Below are positions 27,591-35,868 of a stretch of 64,000 nucleotides of DNA, piece after piece. Within the stretch, counting starts at the first letter, position 1. Every line of letters starts with the position of its first letter. Below the pieces are notes generated by a model. It was given only the letters and a program-made list of their open reading frames with translations. It was not told the origin of the DNA and did no database searches. Source of the stretch: JAXMAF01 sp046350555 (GTDB taxonomy: Bacteria; Planctomycetota; Phycisphaerae; Phycisphaerales; SM1A02); contig JAXMAF010000005.1 of assembly GCA_046350555.1 (NCBI GenBank), positions 1-64,000 on the forward strand, written 5' to 3'. The translations under genes and the position numbers were made by a program.

Positions 27591-28625
27591 GTGCGCCGAT
27601 TCGTGCTCCGCCTGATCACCGCGATTCAGCTCACCCGGCTTTCGCTCGCGTTCGGCGCCGTGAGCGACCTCTGGTTCGTCATCCTGCTCAGCCGGGCCCT
27701 CGGGCCGGAGTCCGCCGCCGCGACGGGGTTCGCCGCGAACGGCGCCGCAGCGCCGCTCGCGCCGCCCTCGACCGAGCTGCCGGTGCACACGCTCCCGCTC
27801 GCCGTGGCCCTCGGGGCGGGCGCGATCGTCGCGATCGGACTCTTCGCGTTCGGGGCGTCGCTCAACGACCTGCTCGACGCGCGGCACGACACCGCGTTCA
27901 GCCCCGAGCGACCGATCCCCGCCGGACGGATCCGCGCCGGCCAGGCGGTGATCGTCACGGTCGGCGCGCTGCTCGCTGCGCTGGTCGGCGCGATCACCTT
28001 CGGGGACGGCGGTCTTCTGCTCGCCGCGCTCGCGGCTGCCGGAATCCTCTTCTACAACGCCGCGGGCAAGCACGTTCCGGCCGTCGGGCTGATCACCATC
28101 GGCCTGGTCCACGCCGCGCACATGGCGATCCCCAACGACCGCCTCGCCTTCACGCTGCCCATCTGGCTGGTCGTGAGCCACGCCATCGCGGTGGCCATCG
28201 GCGTCTACATCCTCGAAGGCAAGCGACCGTCGCTCTCGCCGCGCTCGATGGTCGCCGTCGCGATCGGATACCTCTTCTGGTCGACGATCATCCTCGGCGC
28301 CGGCGTGGCCCGCGCCGGCGTGCACGGCCTCTGGCCCGCGGAGGTTCCGATCATCGGTCTCGTCTGGCCGCTGCTGGCGGTCGTGTCGTTCGCCGTCGTC
28401 GCGCGGCGCAAGACCGAGGGCGTGACCGGCCGCGTCGGCGCCGAGAAGCTGCGCCGCTACGGCGCGATGTGGCAGTGCCTCTATGGCGCCGCGTGGCTGC
28501 TCGCGCTCGACCTGCGCGAACAGGCGACGTGGATGGGACTGCTCGCCCTGGTCGGATTCGCGACGATGACCATGATCAAGGAAGCGAACGGCCTCACCGG
28601 GCGGCCGCTGGAGTTTCGGGGGTGA
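27591..28625 (+). CDS. UbiA-family prenyltransferase
   Basis: A 344-residue membrane protein with about eight hydrophobic helices. It contains the first aspartate-rich motif of the family, FGASLNDLLDARHDTAFSPE, with the NDxxDxxxD pattern and the RPIPAGRI sequence that typically follows. These enzymes attach isoprenoid chains to aromatic or other acceptors in quinone, heme O, carotenoid or archaeal-type lipid synthesis. The second Asp-rich motif is poorly conserved, so the substrate is undetermined. The GTG at 27591 directly precedes the first helix region; earlier in-frame codons encode an Arg/Pro-rich leader that looks untranslated. Confidence 0.82.
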   Translation: MRRFVLRLITAIQLTRLSLAFGAVSDLWFVILLSRALGPESAAATGFAANGAAAPLAPPSTELPVHTLPLAVALGAGAIVAIGLFAFGASLNDLLDARHDTAFSPERPIPAGRIRAGQAVIVTVGALLAALVGAITFGDGGLLLAALAAAGILFYNAAGKHVPAVGLITIGLVHAAHMAIPNDRLAFTLPIWLVVSHAIAVAIGVYILEGKRPSLSPRSMVAVAIGYLFWSTIILGAGVARAGVHGLWPAEVPIIGLVWPLLAVVSFAVVARRKTEGVTGRVGAEKLRRYGAMWQCLYGAAWLLALDLREQATWMGLLALVGFATMTMIKEANGLTGRPLEFRG

Positions 28626-28699
28626 GCGCGTTGCAGCCGTGCACGCGCGGCGCGCCGAACGAAGCTCGAACGTGCGGCCATCGCCGCGGACGACCGAAC

Positions 28700-29458
28700 T
28701 CAGCGCGCGACGGGCGTCGCGTCTCGGCGGCGGGAGTACGCGCGGCGAAGCGCGCTCGCGGCGATCAGCGTCGCGAACCACGCCAGGGAGGCCGCCACGA
28801 CATCGAAGGCCAATGCGCCGGCGCGCACGCGCACCTCGGACCAGCGCAGCGGATGGAGCATCTCCCACGCGGCCTTGCGCAGCGCCTCGCCATCGTCGTC
28901 GAGCTCGGCCGCGGGCACGAGCCAGCTCTCGCCGGTGCGGTCCACGAGGCGCCACATCGCCCAGGGCCGTGGCCAGCCCGCGCCCAGCGTGGCGACGCGG
29001 CGCGGACCGCGATCATCGCGGTCGTCGGAGTCGTCGCGCGCCGGACGCGCCCAATCGGGCACGGAAGGAAGCTCCTCGACGCCGTTGGCGAGCGGCGCCG
29101 CGATGCGATCGAGGTTGACCCACGTGAGCCCCCATCCCTCCTGTCGCGCGACGATCCAGCCGAACCATCCCTGGAAGTGGACGCTCGACGCGACGCCGCC
29201 GCGCGGCGCCGCCGGGAGCAGCGCCGTCGGCGCCGTCGCGATGGCCGTCACGAGGCCCAGCAGCGCCGCGGCGATCGGCGCACGGATGCCCGACCGGCGC
29301 CATGCTGCGCGTCCGGGCGCGTTCCCGTTCGCGCTCCTGTTTGCGCTCCCGGTCGCGGCGGCGCTGGTTGCAGCGGTCTTGGTTGCAGCGGTCTTGGTCG
29401 CAGCGGTCTTGGTCGCAACGGTCCTGGTTGCAGCAGCTTGGGGCGGAGTGGTCGACAT
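28700..29458 (-). CDS. Hypothetical membrane protein with N-terminal KTAAT repeats
   Basis: A 252-residue protein of unknown function. The first 45 residues are low-complexity (TVATKTAATKTAAT and so on), encoded by a 15-bp tandem repeat. A transmembrane helix follows near 60-82 (IAAALLGLVTAIATAPTALL). A soluble, Trp-rich domain spans about 90-205 (VHFQGWFGWIVARQEGWG, GWPRPWAMWRLVDRTGESW), and a second helix lies near the C-terminus (AFDVVAASLAWFATLIAA), ending in an Arg-rich tail. The topology suggests an extracytoplasmic domain between two helices. The repeated dispersed element A lies directly upstream. Confidence 0.6.
   Translation of the reverse strand: MSTTPPQAAATRTVATKTAATKTAATKTAATSAAATGSANRSANGNAPGRAAWRRSGIRAPIAAALLGLVTAIATAPTALLPAAPRGGVASSVHFQGWFGWIVARQEGWGLTWVNLDRIAAPLANGVEELPSVPDWARPARDDSDDRDDRGPRRVATLGAGWPRPWAMWRLVDRTGESWLVPAAELDDDGEALRKAAWEMLHPLRWSEVRVRAGALAFDVVAASLAWFATLIAASALRRAYSRRRDATPVAR
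29364..29438. repeat. 15-bp tandem repeat within a coding region
   Basis: About five units of the type GGTTGCAGCGGTCTT occur head to tail, encoding the KTAAT/TAATK repeats at the N-terminus of the minus-strand membrane protein. The unit is a multiple of three, so copy-number change would keep the frame. Confidence 0.85.
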
Positions 29459-29490
29459 CGAAGGCGCTCGAGGCGGCGCGGCCGTGGCTC

Positions 29491-29598
29491 ACACGCGTCC
29501 CGGTTGATTCTCGCGCCCCACCCAACCCGATTCCGCGGTGAGACGCCGCTGTGGGCAAGGGGTCGAACGCATGTGGAGGTCGACTGGAGTCCGTATCA
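29491..29598 (-). repeat. Dispersed ~107-bp element, copy A
   Basis: On the minus strand it begins TGATACGGACTCCAG and ends near CGGGACGCGTGT. The core contains the family-wide GGTGGGGCGCGAGAATCAAC-like block. The TGA at 29596-29598 is the stop codon of the downstream-most small membrane gene. See the finding on this element family. Confidence 0.85.
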
Positions 29599-29901
29599 CT
29601 CGACCGGAAGCTTCGGCATCAACCAGAGCACCAGCACGAAGAGCGACACGGCGAAGATCGCCATGCCCAGCGTCGCCTGCACCGTCATCGCGACGACCTG
29701 TCGCCAGTAGCGGTCGAGCGTCGGGAGGCGATACGCCTTGTAGACCATCGAGATGCCGAAGAACAACGGCAGTGCGCTGAGCCACCACCAGCGATACGCA
29801 ACGGGGATCGGCTCGAGCAGCGGCGTCCAGGCCAGGAAGCCCGCGGCGCCGCCGAGCATGTTGCCAACCGGTGTGCTCGCGAGGCCGTTCATGGTCGTCA
29901 T
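29596..29901 (-). CDS. Small membrane protein, 101 aa
   Basis: MTTMNGLASTPVGNMLGGAA is followed by three likely transmembrane helices (around 13-30, 34-52 and 70-95), with a YKAYRLPTLDRYWRQV loop between the second and third. Family not recognised. The ATG at 29901 overlaps the stop of the upstream membrane-protein gene (ATGA), so the pair is almost certainly co-expressed and may form a small complex. The stop codon is the first triplet of dispersed element A. Confidence 0.75.
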   Translation of the reverse strand: MTTMNGLASTPVGNMLGGAAGFLAWTPLLEPIPVAYRWWWLSALPLFFGISMVYKAYRLPTLDRYWRQVVAMTVQATLGMAIFAVSLFVLVLWLMPKLPVE

Positions 29902-30362
29902 GCATCCTTCGGTCGTCGAAAGCCCGCGTCGAGCATCACGGCGACATTCATGAGGCCCGCCAGCGCGATGAAGAGCGTCCCGAACTCGTTGGGGTGCGCA
30001 AGCCCGCGATGATCGCTGACGGGGGGTCCCACCGTTTCGGGCGGCTGATTGAGCATTGCCGGCGCGGGCAGGAGTCGTCCCACGCGGCCGGACTTGAGTA
30101 GCGCCGTGTTCGCCGCGTCCGCCGCGAACGCGAGTGGTCCGCAGCCCGCCTGGGCGAGGAACCAGAGGGTGTCCTCGCGACGGTCGACGGCGTCGACGCC
30201 GCCGATAAGCAGGCCGCCGAAGAAGAGCAGCAGCATGCCGCCCATGATGCGCATTCCGCGGGCCCGCTCGCCGACGCTGATGTGGCCCAGTCCCGGCCAC
30301 ATCCACGCGAGCAGGAACGCCCAGGGCCGGAACTCGCGAGGGCTGTCGTGTTCGTCCTGCAT
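29898..30362 (-). CDS. Membrane protein resembling planctomycetal DUF6677
   Basis: A 154-residue protein from the MQDEHDSPREFRPWAFL start. It has several hydrophobic helices, a WMWPGLGHISVGERARGM segment typical of TM2/DUF-type small membrane proteins, an unusual conserved-looking RREDTLWFLAQAGCGPLAF loop and a C-terminal NEFGTLFIALAGLMNVAVML helix. I recall similar proteins named DUF6677 in planctomycetes, but that is memory, not a search. The longer frame to 30446 would translate the dispersed repeat and was rejected. It overlaps the next membrane gene by four bases. Confidence 0.7.
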   Translation of the reverse strand: MQDEHDSPREFRPWAFLLAWMWPGLGHISVGERARGMRIMGGMLLLFFGGLLIGGVDAVDRREDTLWFLAQAGCGPLAFAADAANTALLKSGRVGRLLPAPAMLNQPPETVGPPVSDHRGLAHPNEFGTLFIALAGLMNVAVMLDAGFRRPKDA

Positions 30363-30413
30363 GCGTCCCTGTGGCTGCCGGCCTGCGTCGCGCCCTGCTT
30401 CGTTCCCCGCCTC

Positions 30414-30519
30414 ATACGCATCCCGCTTGACTCTCGCGCCCCACACAATCCAGCTCCGCGGTGAGACGCCGCCGTCGGCAGGGGGTCGAACGCACGGAGG
30501 TCTCCTGGAATCCGTGTTA
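30414..30519 (-). repeat. Dispersed ~107-bp element, copy B
   Basis: On the minus strand it starts at the TAA stop of the ferredoxin gene (TAACACGGATTCCAG) and ends at GGGATGCGTAT. A full-length but somewhat diverged copy. Confidence 0.85.
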
Positions 30520-30786
30520 CTTCTTGGGATTCCGGTACCAGTCCGCGTTGATCTGCACGTAGCGGTTCCATTCGGCCGGAAGGTCCTCCTGCGGATAGAT
30601 CGCCTGGACGGGGCACTCGTCCACGCAGAGTCCGCAGTCGATGCAGACGTCCGGATCGATGTAGAGCTGATCGGCGCCGGGATGATTCGGCTCGTTCTTG
30701 GATGGATGGATGCAGTCGACCGGGCACACCTCCACGCAGGCGGTGTCCTTGGTGCCGATGCAGGGTTCGGCGATGATGTGGGCCAT
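30517..30786 (-). CDS. Seven-iron-type/2[4Fe-4S] ferredoxin
   Basis: An 89-residue electron carrier. The N-terminal cluster motif CIGTKDTACVEVCPVDCI has the spaced cysteines seen in [3Fe-4S]/[4Fe-4S] ferredoxins of the FdxA kind. The second motif CIDCGLCVDECPVQAI supplies the other [4Fe-4S] cluster. It continues DLPAEWNRYVQINADW, common at the C-terminus of this family. Start ATG at 30786. No redox partner gene is adjacent. Its stop codon is the first triplet of dispersed element B. Confidence 0.93.
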   Translation of the reverse strand: MAHIIAEPCIGTKDTACVEVCPVDCIHPSKNEPNHPGADQLYIDPDVCIDCGLCVDECPVQAIYPQEDLPAEWNRYVQINADWYRNPKK

Positions 30787-30913
30787 GGGAGGGGACGGGA
30801 AGACGGGGGCGGACCGCGCGCAGAAGCCGCTGCGCCGCGAAGCGGAAACGGTAGCCGCTTCCGCGCGGATGGTCACGCGCCTCCTTGCGGGCTGGCGCTC
30901 GCGAAGGCGATCC

Positions 30914-30950
30914 GCAAAAACGCTCGGGACCGGCGGTGGCCGGTCCCGAA
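30914..30950 (-). terminator. Rho-independent terminator after the lysine-rich peptide gene
   Basis: Read on minus, CGGGACCGG pairs perfectly with CCGGTCCCG around a 6-base loop and is followed by AGCGTTTTTGCG. This is an intrinsic terminator for the histone-H1-like gene ending at 31043. Confidence 0.75.
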
Positions 30951-31042
30951 CAGGAGTCTGTCTGTTCGACAACCCGTGCGACCCGGTCGTGAAGCCGCGA
31001 TGAGGCGGCCGTCAGGCGTTGGGTCGCGCCGGGCGAGGTCGG

Positions 31043-31159
31043 TCACATGCCGCCGGTCTTCTTGGCGGCCTTGCGACGAGCCTTCTTGCGAACGACCTTC
31101 TTGGCGCCCTTCTTGGCGGCCTTCTTCTTGCCAGCCTTCTTCGCAGCTTTCTTGGCCAT
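31043..31159 (-). CDS. Histone-H1-like lysine/alanine-rich peptide (38 aa)
   Basis: Starts MAKKAAKKAGKKKAAKKG and continues with similar KK/AA blocks to an end at KKTGGM; over half the residues are Lys or Arg. This matches the basic tails of bacterial H1-like (Hc1/AlgP type) nucleoid proteins, which bind DNA non-specifically, but there is no globular part. A strong terminator 90 bp downstream and the isolated position support a real, separately transcribed gene. It could instead be a very basic ribosome-associated peptide. Confidence 0.7.
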   Translation of the reverse strand: MAKKAAKKAGKKKAAKKGAKKVVRKKARRKAAKKTGGM

Positions 31160-31427
31160 GGTAGTGGCTCCACTTGGTTCGCACGCTGTGTCGGAGTCGG
31201 AGAGGTGGCGACCAGCGTGCAGCATCGCCACCGAAAGAGTTGTACCTTCATCGGCGCGCCATGCAAACCGTCTTGACGAAAATCCGTCGGAATTTTTCAA
31301 GTTCGCACACCCATGGGAGCGCCTTGACCAGTCGCGCGCATGTGGCAGCGGTCGCGCACGCGAGCGTCGGCGCTCGCGCGGCGGCGCCGCACGCGACTCG
31401 ATGCGCGCTGCGCGCGGAGCGCCGGCC

Positions 31428-32156
31428 ATGAGCGCTGCGCCGGTTCGCGTGGCCATCCACGGGGCGCGCGGCCGCATGGGCGAGCGGCTCTGCGCGCTGG
31501 TCCGGGCCGATCGGCGCTTCGTGCTCGCCGCGGAGATCGATCGCGACCTTCCGCCGCCTCCGGCGCTCTTCGCCGGCGACGGCGCCAGCCTTCCCACGCC
31601 GCGGATGCTCGACGCGATCATCGACTTCTCGAGTCCCGACGGCGCCGCGACCGCTGCCGATCTCGCGCTGTGCAGCGGGGCGGCGCTGCTCGTCGGCACG
31701 ACCGGACTCGACACCGCGCAGCGGGCGCGGCTTGCGCACGTCGCGACGGTCTGTGCGACGATGCTCGCGCCGAACACGTCGCTCGGCGTCGCGGTGCTGC
31801 GCCACCTGGTGCGCGAGGCGTCGCGCCTCCTTCCCGGATTCGAGATCGACATCGTCGAGTCGCACCACATCCGCAAGAAGGACGCTCCGTCGGGCACCGC
31901 GCTGGCGCTTGCGGCCGCGTCGGCGGAGGTCGGTCGCCCGGTGCCGCCGGAACGCATCCATGCACTGCGCGGCGGCGACATCGTCGGCGAGCACACGGTG
32001 CAGTTCGCCGGGCCTGGCGAGACGATCCAGCTCTCGCACAGCGCCGTCAGCCGCGATCTCTTCGCCCTCGGCGCCCTTCGCGCCGCGGCGTGGCTCGCGG
32101 GCCAGCGCCCGGGGCTCTACACGATCGAGGACTCGCTGGGACTGCCGCGCCCCTGA
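31428..32156 (+). CDS. dapB: 4-hydroxy-tetrahydrodipicolinate reductase
   Basis: A 242-residue NAD(P)H-dependent enzyme of the lysine/diaminopimelate pathway, which feeds peptidoglycan synthesis. The Rossmann nucleotide loop is VAIHGARGRMGERL. VGTTGLD and MLAPNTSLGV follow, and the catalytic segment ESHHIRKKDAPSGTALAL (residues 144-161) carries the conserved His and Lys. The start MSAAPVRVAI at 31428 puts the glycine loop near residue 12 as expected; the longer frame upstream is a shadow of the lysine-rich gene region. The TGA stop forms the first three bases of dispersed element C. Confidence 0.92.
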   Translation: MSAAPVRVAIHGARGRMGERLCALVRADRRFVLAAEIDRDLPPPPALFAGDGASLPTPRMLDAIIDFSSPDGAATAADLALCSGAALLVGTTGLDTAQRARLAHVATVCATMLAPNTSLGVAVLRHLVREASRLLPGFEIDIVESHHIRKKDAPSGTALALAAASAEVGRPVPPERIHALRGGDIVGEHTVQFAGPGETIQLSHSAVSRDLFALGALRAAAWLAGQRPGLYTIEDSLGLPRP

Positions 32157-32260
32157 TACGGATTCCAGGAGACCTCCATGCGTTCGATCCCTCGCCCACT
32201 GCGGCGTCCCACGGCGGAATCGGGTTGGGTGGGGCGCGAGAGTCAACCGGGACGCGTATG
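32154..32260 (+). repeat. Dispersed ~107-bp element, copy C
   Basis: TGATACGGATTCCAGGAGAC at the dapB stop through GGGACGCGTATG. Full length, plus orientation, filling most of the dapB to M16 gap. Confidence 0.9.
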
Positions 32261-32338
32261 ACGCATCGCCGACCACCCTCCACCGCCCCGCGCTCTCCGT
32301 CGAGCTCCGACCCTCGCCCGTCCACCACCACCCGACCC

Positions 32339-33571
32339 ATGGCTCCGCACATCAGCACGATCACCCTCTCCAACGGCATGCCGTTGCTCGTCGAGCGCAT
32401 TCCCGGCATGCGCTCGGTGGCGATGTCGTGGCTCCTTCCGCTCGGTTCGGCATGTTTCACGGACGCCGAGGACGGTTGCGCGGCGCTGCTCGCCGAGCTC
32501 ATGCTGCGCGGCGCCGGCGGCCTCGGGTCGCGCGAGCACAGCGACGCGCTCGATCGCCTTGGGGTGCAGCGATCGACCAACGTGCTGACGCACCACGTCC
32601 AGCTCGGCGCAACGCTGCTCGGCTCGAGGCTCGACGAGGCGCTGCCGCTGCTCGCGTCGATGGTCACGGCGCCCGCGCTGCCCGCCGATGCGCTCGACGC
32701 GGCGAAGTCGCTGGCCATCCAGTCGCTCGACGGACTCGACGACGACCCGCAGGAGCTGGTGATGATCCGGCTCAAGGAGGCGCACCTCGCCGCGCCCTTC
32801 AACCGCCACGGGTACGGCCGGCGCGAGGCGATCGACGCGGCGACGATCGAGTCGCTGCGCAGCGCCTGGACGCTGCGGGCGCGGCCGCGGGGATCGATCC
32901 TTGCGTTCGCGGGCGACGTCGAGGCCGAGCGCGTCGGCGCCCGGCTCGAATCGCTCCTCGCGAGGTGGACCGGCGAGGCGCCGGTCCCCGTCGAGACGGC
33001 GCCGCCGCGCCGCGGCACGGTGCACATCGACGAGGAGACGTCGCAGTCGCACATCGCGCTGGCGTGGACGTCGCCGCCCGAGACCGATCCGCGCTCGATG
33101 CGCGAGCGGCTCCTGGTGCGCGTCCTCGGCGCGGGCAGCTCGAGCCGGCTCTTCAGCGAGGTCCGCGAGAAGCGCGGCCTGTGCTATTCCGTCTTCGCGA
33201 GCTACTCCAGCGGACGCGACGTCGGCATGACCAGCGTCTACGCGGGAAGCACGCCGCAGCGCGCCCAGCAGACGCTGGACGTCGCGCTGGCGGAGATCGA
33301 GCGGGTGCGCGAGGGCGTCGCGCCGGCGGAGTTCCAGCGCGCCGTCGTCGGACTCAAGAGCCGCCTCGTGATGCAGGGAGAGAGCACCGGTGCCCGCGCC
33401 GCGTCGCTTGCGGGCGACCAGTTCCGCCTCGGGCGGGCGCGCACGCTCGACGAGATCGCCGGCGAGATCGACACCATCTCGCACGCCGACCTTCAGGCCT
33501 ATGCCCAGGGACGCACGTTCGCGCCCTACACGCTCGTGTGGGTCGGCCACGGCGAGCTCAAGGGTCCGTGA
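32339..33571 (+). CDS. M16-family peptidase-like protein lacking the zinc motif
   Basis: A 410-residue protein with the M16 fold: ITLSNGMPLLVERIPGMRSV at the start, EVREKRGLCYSVFASYSSG and YAGSTPQRAQQTLDVALAEI in the second half. The RGLCYS block matches the conserved R/Y substrate-binding motif of the family. The place of the catalytic HxxEH reads CAALLAELMLRGAGG, so metal ligands are missing and it is probably not proteolytic alone. In other M16 systems such subunits pair with an active partner; none is adjacent, though an active one lies 12 kb away. No signal peptide. Start ATG at 32339. Confidence 0.85.
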   Translation: MAPHISTITLSNGMPLLVERIPGMRSVAMSWLLPLGSACFTDAEDGCAALLAELMLRGAGGLGSREHSDALDRLGVQRSTNVLTHHVQLGATLLGSRLDEALPLLASMVTAPALPADALDAAKSLAIQSLDGLDDDPQELVMIRLKEAHLAAPFNRHGYGRREAIDAATIESLRSAWTLRARPRGSILAFAGDVEAERVGARLESLLARWTGEAPVPVETAPPRRGTVHIDEETSQSHIALAWTSPPETDPRSMRERLLVRVLGAGSSSRLFSEVREKRGLCYSVFASYSSGRDVGMTSVYAGSTPQRAQQTLDVALAEIERVREGVAPAEFQRAVVGLKSRLVMQGESTGARAASLAGDQFRLGRARTLDEIAGEIDTISHADLQAYAQGRTFAPYTLVWVGHGELKGP

Positions 33572-33699
33572 AGCGGCGGCGGCGCGGCGAGCGACCGAAT
33601 CGCGACGGCCGGCCGGTCGGCGCCCGAACGTCGACCGTGGATCCCCGCTTCCCGATCAGACCGATCCGCAAGTCCTTCCCCCACCTCTACACTCCCGCG

Positions 33700-33987
33700 A
33701 TGCTCGAAGCCACGCTTCCTCCTCCCGGCACCCGCGTCCGCGTCGTGCAGCAGCTCCCGCAGGCCAGGACGGTCTGGACCCAGGCGGTCGAGGGCGTCAT
33801 CACGCGCTATCGACAGGCCAAGACCGGATCATGGTTCGCACACGCCAAGGACGACCGGCTCTGGCTCGACCGGCTCGAGCTGCGCATGGACGATGGCGAG
33901 CTGACGGTGCTCAACCTCGACCAGTACTCGGCGATCGAGGTCGTGGCGTCGGCCGGGGCGGGCCGCGCCCTTGTGCGTCCCAGTTGA
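33700..33987 (+). CDS. Conserved-looking hypothetical protein (95 aa)
   Basis: MLEATLPPPGTRVRVVQQLP is followed by a compact beta-rich domain (VEGVITRYRQAKTGSWFAHA, DRLWLDRLELRMDDGELTVL). It has no cysteines, membrane segments or signal. The sequence looks like a small beta-barrel or SH3-like fold, but no family is recognised. The last codons (VRPS and TGA) lie in the end of dispersed element D, so the C-terminus is partly encoded by the repeat. Confidence 0.65.
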   Translation: MLEATLPPPGTRVRVVQQLPQARTVWTQAVEGVITRYRQAKTGSWFAHAKDDRLWLDRLELRMDDGELTVLNLDQYSAIEVVASAGAGRALVRPS

Positions 33988-34076
33988 TCCTCGCGCCCCA
34001 CCCAACCCAAATCCGCCGTGAGGCGCCGCTGTGGGCAAGCGGGGTCGAACGCATGGAGATCCACTGGAATCCGTGC
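33972..34076 (-). repeat. Dispersed ~107-bp element, copy D
   Basis: Runs from TGTGCGTCCCAGTTGATCC to CACTGGAATCCGTGC, between convergent genes. The hypothetical gene's TGA stop (33985-33987) lies inside its first 16 bp. Confidence 0.85.
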
Positions 34077-34113
34077 GAGACGGTCGCGCCGCCGAGGCCG
34101 ACTGCCCATCCTC

Positions 34114-35529
34114 CTACCGATCGGCGCGATCGAGCTTGTCCAGCAGGCGCTCGAGCTTGCGCGACATGTCGTCGAGCCGCTTCTCGAGCCGATCCAGCCG
34201 CGCCTGCGCCTCGGAGTTGGCATCATCGGCGTCGGCCGCGGCGGCGCCGCCCGGCGGAACGACACGCACGCGCGGCATGAGACGGTCCGATGGACTCGGC
34301 GCGACCCTGGGCAGCGGCGGCACGCGCAGCTCGTAGAGGAAGTCCTGCTGGCCACTCGGATTCGCCGCCGCGCCGGGCGCGCTCGGCGCATTCGGCGCGC
34401 TGGGATCGCGCGGCAACGGTGCGATGCGAAGCGAGTCGCGCAACTGACGGAGGTACGGCTCGAGCTGGAGCTTCATGCCACCCCCCACGTCGACCGGCCC
34501 GTTCCCGTCGTCCTCCACCTGGAAGATCGTCGTCGCGCCGAGCTTCGACGGGTCGTACGGCTCGAGCTTGACGTCGAACGTGCGCGACTCGCCGCTGCGC
34601 GAGACGGTGAGCGCCAAGGAATCGCCGGGATTCTTGCCGGCGAGCGCCTCGCGGATCGCCGCCGGCGGCGCCGGGCGCTTGCCATCGACCTGGACCACGA
34701 TGTCGAACGCCTCGAGACCGGCCTTGGCCGCGGGCAGTCCATCGATGACGCCGGTCAGCATCGTGGCGGTCCCGGGCGCGAGCTTGAGGTGCTTCAGGAG
34801 AGCCTCGTTCGGCTCCTCGAGCGTCACGCCGAGCATCACCCTGGGCACCTCGACGATCGCCGTCGCCTGCGCCTGGTCGCCATTCTCCGTCGAGAGGAAG
34901 TACCGACGAACGAGCTCGCTGGCATGGTTCGCGCCTTCGCGCATCGAGTCCTGGGCGGCGAGCCACGCACGCCGCCCTTCCTCGAGCGCCTGCCCGCCCG
35001 CGCGCTGCGCCTCGGCGAGGGCGCGCTGCGCCTCGGCGAGCGAACCCGCGCTTGGCCACTGTCCGCCGCCGTTCGAACCACCGCCGCCGTTCGAGGACGC
35101 GCCCGCGGCCGACCCAGCGCCGCTCCGAGCCCCGGCCGACGCGCCCGCGGCGCCGCCGGCGCTCGAGGGTCCGCCGGACGATCGCACAACCACGCGTGCA
35201 TCGTGGCCGGCGCCGTCGGTCTCGACCGTGATGGATGGTCCGTTCACGAGCGGCTTGCCGTGATCGTCGAGGATCACGAGCCGGCCTCCATCTCGCCTGA
35301 TGCGCGAGTCGGGAACCGGCTTGCCGTCGAGGATCACGGAGACCTTGCCGTTGTCGACTCGCACCTCGACGTCCTGGCCTTGCTCGTCTCCGCCGGCGCC
35401 TGAGGTCACGCGGACCTGCGAGGAGGAGGTCGACGAGCTGGTCGCCTGTCCATGCGCCGACACGGCGAAGGGCGCCAGCGCAAGCGCTGGAATCAGGATG
35501 AACGACTTCATGGAACGCATGGAAGGCAT
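34114..35529 (-). CDS. Secreted PDZ-domain protein with C-terminal coiled coil
   Basis: About 471 residues with a signal peptide (MKSFILIPALALAPFAVSAH). A beta-rich region reads VEVRVDNGKVSVILDGKPVP, followed by a Gly/Ser/Ala-rich linker and an Ala/Gln/Glu helical stretch. The PDZ domain near 265-350 reads VMLGVTLEEPNEALLKHLKL, VIDGLPAAKAGLEAFDIVVQ and KNPGDSLALTVSRSGESRTF. The end is a heptad-patterned helix (ARLDRLEKRLDDMSRKLERL). No protease domain is present, so it is more likely a periplasmic adaptor. The AAGGAG ribosome site ten bases before the ATG at 35529 picks that start over two later methionines. It lies downstream of the sigma/anti-sigma pair on the same strand. Confidence 0.82.
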   Translation of the reverse strand: MPSMRSMKSFILIPALALAPFAVSAHGQATSSSTSSSQVRVTSGAGGDEQGQDVEVRVDNGKVSVILDGKPVPDSRIRRDGGRLVILDDHGKPLVNGPSITVETDGAGHDARVVVRSSGGPSSAGGAAGASAGARSGAGSAAGASSNGGGGSNGGGQWPSAGSLAEAQRALAEAQRAGGQALEEGRRAWLAAQDSMREGANHASELVRRYFLSTENGDQAQATAIVEVPRVMLGVTLEEPNEALLKHLKLAPGTATMLTGVIDGLPAAKAGLEAFDIVVQVDGKRPAPPAAIREALAGKNPGDSLALTVSRSGESRTFDVKLEPYDPSKLGATTIFQVEDDGNGPVDVGGGMKLQLEPYLRQLRDSLRIAPLPRDPSAPNAPSAPGAAANPSGQQDFLYELRVPPLPRVAPSPSDRLMPRVRVVPPGGAAAADADDANSEAQARLDRLEKRLDDMSRKLERLLDKLDRADR

Positions 35530-35645
35530 GGAAGGAAGGCTCCTTGGAAGGTTGAAGGATGCTGTCACGCCAGCGCGGGGATCGAATGGAGTGCTCATGC
35601 GCGTCACGGTCGATTCTCGCGTCCACCCACGATCCAATCCCGCTT

Positions 35646-35865
35646 CGCGAAGGCGAGTGAAGGCCCAAATGGCCGAACGGAGCGCTCGCGCCCGCTTCGC
35701 GCCCACTTCGCGCCCGCCCCGCGAAAGCGAGTGTCGGCCCAGAGGGCCGAACCGAGCGCTCGCGCCCGCTCCGCGAAAGCGAGTGTCGGCCCAGAGGGCC
35801 GCACGAAGCGCCCGCGCCCGCAACGCGAAAGCGAGTGTCGGCCCGGAGGGCCGAACGGAGCGCTC
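35646..35865. repeat. 52-bp tandem repeat array with internal hairpins
   Basis: Four head-to-tail units, the central two exactly 52 bp (35720-35771, 35772-35823), flanked by a longer diverged unit and a truncated one. Each begins CGCGAAAGCGAGTG and contains CGGCCCAGAGGGCCG, a 6-bp self-complementary stem. The array fills the gap between the anti-sigma-like stop (35869) and the PDZ gene start, so it is transcribed and could act as an RNA-level attenuator or processing signal. Upstream of it, at about 35597-35637, is a degenerate piece resembling the dispersed ~107-bp element. Confidence 0.9.
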
Positions 35866-35868
35866 AAA

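Noticed and set aside
32157..32265. Peptides such as IPGDLHAFDPSPTAASHGGI read from the dispersed repeat
   Set aside because: The same translation appears at many intergenic copies in either orientation, with frame breaks and no start site, so it reflects the repeat and not a protein family.
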